Assembly: GCF_045788535.1 (NCBI RefSeq)
Contig: NZ_CP074074.1
Coordinates: 3,844,001 to 3,908,000 of the forward strand
Source: Allotamlana fucoidanivorans
GTDB lineage: Bacteria; Bacteroidota; Bacteroidia; Flavobacteriales; Flavobacteriaceae
Direction of reading: 5' to 3'
Length of the DNA: 64,000 bases
Numbering within the stretch: position 1 is the stretch's first letter; every line of letters starts with the position of its first letter. Positions 7,351 to 16,800 of the stretch are shown piece after piece. The notes below the pieces were generated by a model. That model was not told where the DNA came from. It did no database searches and saw only the letters and a program-made list of their open reading frames with translations. The position numbers and the translations under genes are program-made.

Positions 7351-9063
7351 ATGAGAAGCATATTCATTTTTTTAGCTGCCCTAGTTTTGTTTACAGCCTG
7401 CAAAAAACCTGAAAAAAAACCTGTTGAACTTGTGGTTACTAAAACGTCTAGTTCAAAATATAAATGTGCACCACCTGTAACAGATGCAAAATGGTATACA
7501 GCGGATAATGTAGCCCCCCTTTTAGACGGATATGATGTTGTAAATTATCCAATAACAACAAGTAATGAATTAGTGCAACGTTATTTTAACCAAGGGTTAG
7601 CACTTGCTTATGCCTTTAACCATGCCGAAGCAGCCCGTTCATTTTATTATGCAACAAAATTAGAGCCAGACTGTGCCATGGCTTATTTCGGATTTGCATA
7701 CGTTTTAGGTCCAAACTATAATGCAGGGATGGAACCCGATAATTATGAACGTGCATATGAAGCTATTCAAAAGGCCAAATCGCTTTCAAAATATGCTTCA
7801 AAAAAAGAACAAGCGTTTATTGAAGTAATGGCTAAACGCTACGCTCCTGTTCCACCTGAAGACAGAATGCCTTTAGATATTACCTATTCCAATGCCTTGA
7901 AAAAGCTGTCTGCTAAATACCCCGAGGATGCCGAAATTAAAACATTTTATGTAGAATCTTTGATGAATTTACATCCTTGGGATCTTTTTGATAAATCCGG
8001 ACAACCAAAACCATGGGCTCCAGAGATTGTATCTACGCTGGAAGACATTATAAAACACAACCCAAAGCACCCAGGAGCGCATCATTTTTATATTCATGCT
8101 GTTGAAATGTCTAACACCCCCGAAAGAGCCAATACATCTGCTCAATTATTTGATGATGGTCTGGTATCTGGGTCTGGTCACCTATTACACATGCCTTCTC
8201 ACACCTATATAAGAACTGGCGAATATCATAAAGGCACACTCTCTAATATTGCGGCAGTAAAAGCTGATAGTACATATGTTTCGGCTTGCCATGCTCAAGG
8301 TGCTTATCCTTTAGGGTATTACCCGCATAATTATCATTTTTTGGCTGCTACTGCAACCCTTGAAGGTAATAGTTATTGGGCCATGATAGGGGCTCAAAAG
8401 GTATCTAATCATGTACACCCCGATATTATGAAAGAACCTGGATGGGGCACTTTGCAACATTATTACTCCATACCGTACTACGTTGCTATTAAATTTAAAA
8501 TGTGGGATGCTATTTTGAATATGAAACTTGAATCTTACAATTTACCATATCCAAAAGCTATAAGACATTATGCGGAAGGTATGGCGTACTTAGGAAAAGG
8601 CAATATAGAACAAGCCAAAGCAGAATTAAACGCTTTAAATACATTAAAAAATAATGCCCAACTAAAAGAAATCACTATTTGGGAAATCAACAATGTCGCT
8701 GATTTAGTAAATATAGCCTATAATGTTTTAAATGCTGAAATTATGGCACATGAGTGCAATTTAACCGATAGCATAAAAACACTTAAAGAAACTGTAGCCA
8801 TGGAAGATGCCTTAAATTATAATGAACCTCCAGACTGGTTTTTCTCGATAAGACATCATTTAGGGGAAGTTCAAATACAAGCTAAACAATATGAAGACGC
8901 CATAAAAACATATAAAAAAGACTTATTTTACTTTCCTAAAAACGGATGGGCACATCATGGGCTAAAAAAGGCCTATACCGCTATAAATGACCAAGAAAAT
9001 CTAGAACAAATTAATAAAGAACTTTTAAAAAGTTGGGCTTTTGCTGATTTTGACATTTTATAA
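7351..9063 (+). CDS. Histidine-rich TPR lipoprotein
   Basis: A 570-residue protein. The signal peptide ends in a lipobox with Cys17 (LFTAC), so it should be an envelope lipoprotein. It contains tetratricopeptide repeats at about residues 70-130 and 450-560. Between them lie conserved His-containing blocks: HPGAHHFYIHAVEMSNTPE and SGHLLHMPSHTYIRTGEY, then HAQGAYPLGYYPHNYHF. The clustered His/Glu pattern recurs in this TPR family and suggests a metal site, but no reaction is established to my knowledge. It is transcribed alone, divergently from the ECF sigma factor. Confidence 0.75.
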   Translation: MRSIFIFLAALVLFTACKKPEKKPVELVVTKTSSSKYKCAPPVTDAKWYTADNVAPLLDGYDVVNYPITTSNELVQRYFNQGLALAYAFNHAEAARSFYYATKLEPDCAMAYFGFAYVLGPNYNAGMEPDNYERAYEAIQKAKSLSKYASKKEQAFIEVMAKRYAPVPPEDRMPLDITYSNALKKLSAKYPEDAEIKTFYVESLMNLHPWDLFDKSGQPKPWAPEIVSTLEDIIKHNPKHPGAHHFYIHAVEMSNTPERANTSAQLFDDGLVSGSGHLLHMPSHTYIRTGEYHKGTLSNIAAVKADSTYVSACHAQGAYPLGYYPHNYHFLAATATLEGNSYWAMIGAQKVSNHVHPDIMKEPGWGTLQHYYSIPYYVAIKFKMWDAILNMKLESYNLPYPKAIRHYAEGMAYLGKGNIEQAKAELNALNTLKNNAQLKEITIWEINNVADLVNIAYNVLNAEIMAHECNLTDSIKTLKETVAMEDALNYNEPPDWFFSIRHHLGEVQIQAKQYEDAIKTYKKDLFYFPKNGWAHHGLKKAYTAINDQENLEQINKELLKSWAFADFDIL

Positions 9064-9120
9064 AAAATTAAACTATTGTTAACAAAATCATTCTTCCTGA
9101 TGGCTTCAGAATAGAATTTA

Positions 9121-9128
9121 TAAATTTG
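9121..9128 (+). promoter_or_regulatory. -7 promoter box TAAATTTG of the nuclease gene
   Basis: Exact match to TAnnTTTG, 14 nt before the ATG at 9143. This suggests that the nuclease has its own promoter rather than depending on the upstream TPR gene. No clear -33 element. Confidence 0.55.
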
Positions 9129-9142
9129 TCAAAATTTAATTT

Positions 9143-9922
9143 ATGAAATCTATTTATATCTTTGTTTTTACTGCATTCGTTTTATGTACCGCAACTGCAA
9201 GCGCTGACGACTTTTGGGGTCCAACAGGTCATCGTGTAGTAGGTAAAATAGCTGATAGTTATTTAAAAGGAAAAACTAAAAGAGAAGTAAAACGCTTACT
9301 AAAAAGACAGTCGTTAGCCTTTGTTTCTACCTATGCAGATGAAATAAAATCAGATAAACGTTATAATAAATTTTACAGTTGGCATTATATCAACATGCCT
9401 TTTAATCAGGATTATGAAACTTCTAAAAAAAACCCTAATGGCGATTTAGTATCAGGTATTGAGCATTGTAAAAATGTAATTACAGATAAAAACAGTTCAG
9501 ACGAAGATAAAGCGTTTTATTTAAAACTTTTAGTGCACTTAATTGGTGATTTGCATCAACCGATGCATGTGGGGCTGCAGGAAGACAAAGGAGGAAACGA
9601 CTTTAAAGTGCAATGGTTTTATGAAGATTCTAATTTACACCGTGTTTGGGATTCTGAAATGATTGAACACTATGGCATGAGTTATGCCGAATTAGCTGAA
9701 AATGCTGACATAAAATCAAAAAAGGAAATAAAAGCAATCCAAGAAGGTTCTATAATTGATTGGGTTAATGAAACACACCAACTCACCAAAACGGTTTACA
9801 AGTCTGCCCAACCTGGTGACAATTTAAGATACCGCTATTCATACGATCATTTTAAAACGGTTAGAAATCAATTACAAATTGCAGGTATCAGGCTTGCCAA
9901 GGTTATGAATGATTTGTTTTAG
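9143..9922 (+). CDS. Secreted S1/P1-type zinc nuclease
   Basis: A 259-residue protein with a signal peptide cleaved after about residue 21 (TATASA-DDFWG). It has the three-zinc S1/P1 nuclease ligand set: the near-N-terminal Trp and GPTGHRVVG, the WHYINMP segment, LLVHLIGDLHQPMHVG, and NLHRVWDSEMI. The family cleaves single-stranded DNA and RNA and releases 3'-phosphates; here it would act in the periplasm or outside to scavenge nucleic acid. Length and motif order are normal for the family. It carries its own promoter box and is followed by a terminator. Confidence 0.92.
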   Translation: MKSIYIFVFTAFVLCTATASADDFWGPTGHRVVGKIADSYLKGKTKREVKRLLKRQSLAFVSTYADEIKSDKRYNKFYSWHYINMPFNQDYETSKKNPNGDLVSGIEHCKNVITDKNSSDEDKAFYLKLLVHLIGDLHQPMHVGLQEDKGGNDFKVQWFYEDSNLHRVWDSEMIEHYGMSYAELAENADIKSKKEIKAIQEGSIIDWVNETHQLTKTVYKSAQPGDNLRYRYSYDHFKTVRNQLQIAGIRLAKVMNDLF

Positions 9923-9963
9923 TTTTTAAATAATCACAAACAGCGCTCTTTTTTTGTAACATA

Positions 9964-9994
9964 AAAAACCTCATAACAATGTTACAAGGTTTTT
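9964..9994. terminator. Terminator after the S1/P1 nuclease gene
   Basis: Hairpin with arms aaaaacct (9964-9971) and aggttttt (9987-9994), plus an inner taac/gtta stem and an AAT loop. The flanking T run on the plus strand suits the nuclease gene; it could also work in the other direction. Confidence 0.7.
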
Positions 9995-10090
9995 CGGACT
10001 AACTCAGAAATCTGCGATGATTACTAAATGAATTATTTTATTAAGTATTATAAACTGTTCAAATAGGTATAATCGTTAAAGGTATCTGCA

Positions 10091-10372
10091 TCAACCAAAC
10101 CGCTTGGCCTTTGAAAGATATATATAATACATACTACAGGGCAAGCAACATAGAAACATAACACATAGAATTTGAAATATACTCCACCCCATGGCATACA
10201 ATAAATCAAAGCCATCAAAAACAATTAGAAAGGACAATAATATGATGCTTATTAAAGCACTATAAGCAGCTAAAAATTTCATAGTAGTATTGGTATTATA
10301 TCTTCTATTTTTTAAATAGAAAAATATATAATAAGCGGCTAGTCCCAAAATTATAAGATATTCAAATGTCAT
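10091..10372 (-). CDS. Small integral membrane protein, unknown
   Basis: 93 residues with about three hydrophobic segments (residues 5-20, 31-50 and 62-86) separated by short polar loops such as KNRRYNTNTTMK. No family is recognised. It follows the PH/GRAM-like gene by 22 nt on the same strand, so the two are probably co-transcribed. Codon use and base composition look like those of the surroundings. Confidence 0.6.
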   Translation of the reverse strand: MTFEYLIILGLAAYYIFFYLKNRRYNTNTTMKFLAAYSALISIILLSFLIVFDGFDLLYAMGWSIFQILCVMFLCCLPCSMYYIYLSKAKRFG

Positions 10373-10394
10373 AGGTTTTTAAATACTCTTTCTG

Positions 10395-10760
10395 TTAATG
10401 ATTCGCACTTGAATGCAGTAAAGATTGAATAAGCTCCATCCAATCTTCTGAATAATTAAGACAGAATACATTTTCTTTCTTCTTACCAATAATGGTAAGT
10501 TTATCTTTTACAGCAAATAAATGTTTATTTGACTTTACTAACTCAATCTCATCTAAGCCCAATACAACATCTTCATTTTGTTTTGAAGAGAATACAATGC
10601 GCTTATTAGTAATCATTAATTCACCTGTTACCTTCTTCTGTCCATGACAATGTCTTGCTTCTGCACTAATAATTTCATACTCTTCCTCAGGTGAGTCTTT
10701 TGATGAATTTAGATTATGATTCCCCATATTCCTTAATATTTTTAAATTATCCCAATACAT
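10395..10760 (-). CDS. Small protein with a GRAM/PH-like domain
   Basis: 121 residues. The core GELMITNKRIVFSSKQNEDVVLGLDEIELVKSNK has the strand pattern of GRAM/bacterial-PH domains (a conserved TNKRIVF-type strand followed by an IELV strand). Such domains bind lipids or proteins; no enzyme motif is present. Translation could also start at the internal Met12 (10727). It is followed by a small membrane protein gene, which suggests a membrane-associated pair. The fold assignment is by pattern only. Confidence 0.55.
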   Translation of the reverse strand: MYWDNLKILRNMGNHNLNSSKDSPEEEYEIISAEARHCHGQKKVTGELMITNKRIVFSSKQNEDVVLGLDEIELVKSNKHLFAVKDKLTIIGKKKENVFCLNYSEDWMELIQSLLHSSANH

Positions 10761-10820
10761 ACTAACTCAGTTAAACGATGTGGTGTTAATTGGTTATTGT
10801 CAATCAATCCCTTAACTTTT

Positions 10821-10857
10821 AAAATGGTTGGAACACATGGTATGCTCCAACCATTTT
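10821..10857 (-). terminator. Terminator of the subtilase/SusCD operon
   Basis: A perfect 12-bp stem (10821-10832 with 10846-10857, aaaatggttgga/tccaaccatttt) lies 11 nt beyond the stop of the giant protease gene. It ends the minus-strand locus. Confidence 0.85.
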
Positions 10858-10867
10858 ATTATAAATT

Positions 10868-13800
10868 TTACTTCACTATTATTTTAAAACTCTTATACGC
10901 CTTATCCTCTGCATTTAACACGCAGATATAAAAACCTGGTGCTAGCTTATTCAATGATAATACTTCCACATGTTCACCAACTGGCACATTAGATTTGCTT
11001 GTTGTGTATTGTAATTGGCCATTTGAATTAAATAGTTGAATACTCACATCAGCAGTTTCATCTAGTTTGTAATACAGTTTAGCCATTCCGTTCACTACTG
11101 GATTTGGAGTGAATATGGCTGGCAAATCTGATGCATCAAAATGGACATCATTAAACAAACCATCTGGAACACCCGACGCCGTTTCTGAATCATCAATTAC
11201 ATTTACGTAAACCAAATGAATTACAAAACCATCTTCCTTACCATCATCTGCAGCAAAAACCAATTGCCCTGTGCCTACTTTTATAGGGTTTAAGTTTATG
11301 AACTGATTTCCAAAGGCCATATCAACAACCTCTGGATTATAATTACCAGCTAAGAACTGAAAAACATCACCGTCAGGATCTGTAAAAATCTCGTTAGGAT
11401 CTATGGTTACTGCACTATTTTTATCAGCGAGATTAAGGGTAACAACCTCATAATCTGTATTAAAAATTGGAGCACGGTTTTTCTCAATTACGTTAATTAC
11501 AATCGTATCATTAGTCACATTGCCTACGGCATCCGTAAAAGCTAGCGGTACTTTATAATTCCCTTCGCTTTCATAATCTGTTTCTACAGTAACCTGAGCT
11601 GTGTTTGCATCGGTCTGTGTCAACTCATATTCAATACCTTTAATACTATCATCAATAGAAACAGTAATAGCATCTCCTTCAACATCTTCAAATAAATAAT
11701 TAAACACTTTAGATTCGGTTTCAACAAGATTCAAAGTATCTTTATAAATATTCGGATAGAAATTTAACTCTGGAGCCCCATTCACATTTAAGGTAATAGT
11801 TACCTCCTCTCTTGGATTATTAATATCGTTAGAGGTTGCTATAATCTTTCCTGAATGTGTACCTTTCCCAGCTATTTCTGGGTCTATGGTAGCATTAATA
11901 GCTACTGTTTCTCCTCCTAAAACCTCGCCTTCATACGTATCTAGAGTTAACCACTGGTTTTTACCTGATGCCGTTAAGGGTCTTATTTTCCAGAGAACAC
12001 GCATGCTTTGTACATAATTTGCCCACCAGTAATACTTTTCATTACCTTGATATACCCCTGAAAAACTCTCCTCAAGGATAGATTCGTCTTCAGAATTATC
12101 AAATCCCATATATTTATTAGAAACAGGAAGTGTAACTATTATATAAAATTGTTCTCCTTCTGGTATGAAAAATGGTTGTTCTAGAGGGAAATAAATCCAT
12201 TCACTATCTACTCTTTGATTAATTACAAATTGTTGTTCGTATAGCTTTACACCATCTTGGGGCAAATCGCCTCCTTTATAAACCATTACAGTGATAAGCT
12301 CTTCAATTTTATCTAAATACGTATAGGCTCTAACATGGGTTAAACTAAAACCACCTGTCGGAGCTGTAAACCGATTAGAGAATGCCAAATTAGCCCCTAC
12401 TGCAAACGGTGTAAACACACCATCACCAACTTCTTTGGTTTCAATAGCTAATGAATCAACGGTCACCCTTTTTTGCAAATCATATTCTCCTTCCAGGTCA
12501 GAGATATAAGGCTCTGTTGGCGTAGGAGCAACTTGTGGTACCGTTGCAGGTGATAAATTATAGAATAACTTTGAATCACCTTTATTCTCTATATTAAAGG
12601 TATAAACCTCTTTCTCTATATTTGTAAGTGTATACTCTTGATCTTGAGCATTCCAACTAAACATTGGAGAATCTACAATGGCAGCTTCTACAACCGTTTC
12701 ATCAGCACCTGAATTACTGGTATAAATAATCTTCCCAATTTGGTTTTGGTTGACCAACACCGCAATTTCTGCAGTAAGTGTAACAGTTTCCCATGGCTTG
12801 ATATTGATAGCACTCAATAATACACCCGAACTGCTTCTAATAATCTTATTACCTGCTTCATCATACAAATTAAATCCATCTAAGCCTTCAGAAGCGATTT
12901 GCGTTACTTTTAAAATATCGTATCCTTTATTGGTTATTTTTAGCGTTTTAGTTAAGATTAAGTTATTTCTAAAAACAATATTATCCCAACTTAGCGTGTC
13001 AGTAACGGCTATTTTTGGCGCCCCTGTAACATGTATTTCAACTGGAACTTCCAAAGTTTTTTGACTATTACTATTTGACACTAAGCTAATAGTATCACTG
13101 TAAATTCCAGGATAATAGATGTCTTCAGCGGAAACCGTTAGGTTTAAAGCTTCTTGCTGTTGGGTACTAACGCTTCCTACCTGTGGTGGGGCTATAATGT
13201 ATGAGGTATGGTTTTTTATATTAGCCCAACTCATTATTAATGCTTTTTCCTCTTGAAGAAACTCAGTACCATCTGGACTCTTAATACCATATTGTATTAA
13301 TCCGCCCCAAGTCTCAATATCGTCATAATGAAATTTAATATAACCGTCATTATTTATTTCTACTTGAAAAGACACTTCACCAGGGCTCATTGAAGCATTT
13401 TGCCCTACTAGTTTATACCACTGCACTACCAATGTATCATCTTCAAGTTTATAATTTAAGCCATTATTGTTTTCTAGTAGCTTTAAATTAGTCCATAACG
13501 GTGCTATAACCCCATTGAAATCATCTCCAATTACAAAGGTTGGTTCTCCTGGTTGATTACTTGGTTTCTTAACGGAGATATATCCGTTAATAGAAATCCA
13601 AATAGTACTATAATATTCACCATAAAATGGAAACTCAAAAGGTAATTCTACAGAGGTATACCCATTTTCTTCTAGCTCTAATCTGCCTTCATTTAAATCA
13701 ATCATGTCCCATTTATGAAACACTTTTAAGGAATCGCTTAATTTCCAGGCATACCCATAATCTTCAGTTGCTTTTCTGTTATTTGCTCCTATGGCCTTAC

Positions 13801-16800
13801 CAGTACTTTCATTCGCTACCGATGCAAATGTGCTGTTTCTAAACACATACTCCAGTCCCACAGCACTACTCGTATTTGTAATATTAAAAGGTACCGATGT
13901 TTTTTCTCCACCTCCTAAACTCACGGAAATAGGTAGTGGTAAATCATGTGTGTAGTGCGCATCATCTAGCCCCTTAGCCCTTAAAACCGCTTGTTGAATA
14001 GAACCATCTTCAAAGCCAACCGTTACATTGCCTACTAACTCATTAGAATTTGTAGGAGTAAATGTTACGGGTAACATTACATTAGATGTGGCATTTAACA
14101 TTATTGGCAACACTGAAGCATCTATGGTAAACTGCGCTAAACCAGATGATAATGCCGTTATATTAATAGCTTGCGCCCCTTTGTTTTCAACCTTTAAATA
14201 CTTAGTTTTCGAAGCACCAATAAATACTGGCTCTTTAAAATGAACAGAATCATTAACCGTAACTTCTGGTGTTCCTGAAACATTAATCACTACAGGCACT
14301 TTATTAAATTTTGCCGCTGTATTATTATAAACAACAATAGTATCATTGTAGGTGCCTTCAGTTAAGCCATAAGCTTTAGGTTCTATATTTAAATTGACCA
14401 CTTCGGTATTTCCACTTAAAATGGTTCCTTCTAATTTGTTGGTTTCTCCAATCATGGAAATAGTTCGGTCTGGCGTAAACCTTACAACCAACCCATTTAC
14501 TAATTCTTGGGTATCACCGTAATCTCTAAACGTTAGCTTATCTTCAGACAATATCCCTTGCACGTAAATGGTATAATCTTTATCTGGCGTTACGTCATCT
14601 ACATCCTTATAACGATATTCTATAGCGCCATTTTTAAACAATACAACCTGAAACTCTACGGTATCCCCATAATGTGCATACCCTTTAGAGCCACTTCGCA
14701 TTAAATGACATTCAAATGTTAACACAATTTTATCACCAAAAGCATGATAAATTAATCGATTAACATTTAAAGGTGATCCCTGAATGTTCAGTGGTACTAA
14801 GGCTCTATAACCAAACAGATTTACAGTTCCTAAAAGATCAACACTTAGCGATTCCATCATTTGATTAAAGAATGGGAATTTCATACCTAAAGGAATTGCA
14901 TTTCTTAATTCTTCTCTTGAAAACACAGTACCAAAGTCTGAAATATCATCCCACAAGTTTGCCGCCGGGCCATCAATATCTAATGAAGAACTCATAGTAT
15001 AATGGAGCTTCTGCCCCATTAAACCAGAGTTTTTATTCGCAATATTGTAATGATTCAAATCATAATTTAAAGAAGCCCCAGTTCCATTATTTGTAATAGA
15101 CAATGACACTTGTCTTTTTGATTCATAATTAACATCAATTGTTGAAGCTGATACACTCAACGCAATGTCTGGTCCTTGCTCACTAATGAGGCGTAAGGCA
15201 AAAGGTAAATCGCCAATATTTGTGTTAAGCGTTATTTTATCATTAATAGCGCCTTCAAGACTTGGTGTATATTTAAACGGTACCTTATCTAAATTTCCAG
15301 GATTCACAATCAACGTATCTGCATATACTTCAGTATTTCCTGCTCCTTCAACCGTATAACCATACACTTCAAAATTTGATAATCCCTTATTTTCAACCTC
15401 TAATTCAAGATCATTTTCTACGTTGGTAAATACTTCATATTCATGTAATGCTGTATTGTCAACAACGGCTACCTGGCCAACTACTTCTAGTTTTAGTTCA
15501 ATATTTACGACAGGTTTATGAATATCGTTTGTTAAAACACCAACCGATGCTAAATGATTGCCATTAGTTAAATTATTTGCATCAACCGTAATATTTATGT
15601 CTTGATTTGAGAACTCCTGAATTTCACCGTTATTAGGATCTAGAAAAACAAATGATCCGTTTTCTCCCGTACTAAATGCTCTAAGCATAGGAATAGCCGG
15701 TCTGAACAATAAATCTCTTGCTATAATATAGGTTCTTCCATTATCTCTAGACACAACAAAACGTTCATTAAACTCTCCCCCACCAAATTGCATCACCTGA
15801 GGATTAAGCATCTCCTTTGGGAAATTAAACACCACCCAAAACGATTCATTATCCTGAAACTTTTGTGGCTTATAAATAGGAATTCTGTAATACTTAAATT
15901 CGTTCGCCACATCAGGATAATATTCTTGCTGATATACAGTTTCAGCCTTATTCATATCATTTCTTGAACCTTTTCTAATTTCAATAGTGATAGGAAACTC
16001 ATTAGTTTCAGGAAATAATGCTACTTCAAGGTGCGTTAAATTAAATGAAAAATCGTACGGAATATCAAATCGTGTTCCCATAATTAACCCCGCATTGGTA
16101 TTACCTGTTCCGGCTAAGAATGCTGGAGGTGTACCATTTTCATATGACAACCCTGCGATATACTCTGGAGTATCATTTTTCCAGTGCTCGAAGGATGATA
16201 GCGAGGCCTGAGACAAGTCACTATCTGTTAAATAGCGAATAGCTTCAAATGGCTCACCTAAATCATCATTGGAAGTATTTGCTATACTATCGGATTTATA
16301 TGTGACCGTTTTAGCTGAAGCACTGGCGGTTTCTAGAGGTCTGAAATAGGTTTCGTTAGAAATTAAGCTTTCCCAGTAAATAATTCCTTCAGAAATGTTT
16401 GAAAAAGTAACAGGGACATTTGCCAACGGATTATCGGTTACATCAATGGTCAAATCGATACTTTTGGTCGATTCCATAAAATGTGGCTCACTAGAGGTTG
16501 TTGTAGCCAGAATATTAGAGATCTCTGAAATATTTTCAAACTGATCTAAAGATTTAACCGCAAACCAGTAATCTGTTTCTTTTATTAAGCCACCAATATT
16601 TATATTGAACGTTTGCCCTGCTTCAACATTATTTTCTACCAAAAAGAGGCCTTGATTTTCAAAATTAGATGCCGTTATGGGTTCTTCCCCTATTGCTAAA
16701 TAATAATAACTAGGACTAAATCCGTCATCATCATTAGGCACTGTCCATGCTAATCGTATTTCATTATGAAAACTTTCAGCAGCACGTAAGTCGGTAATTG

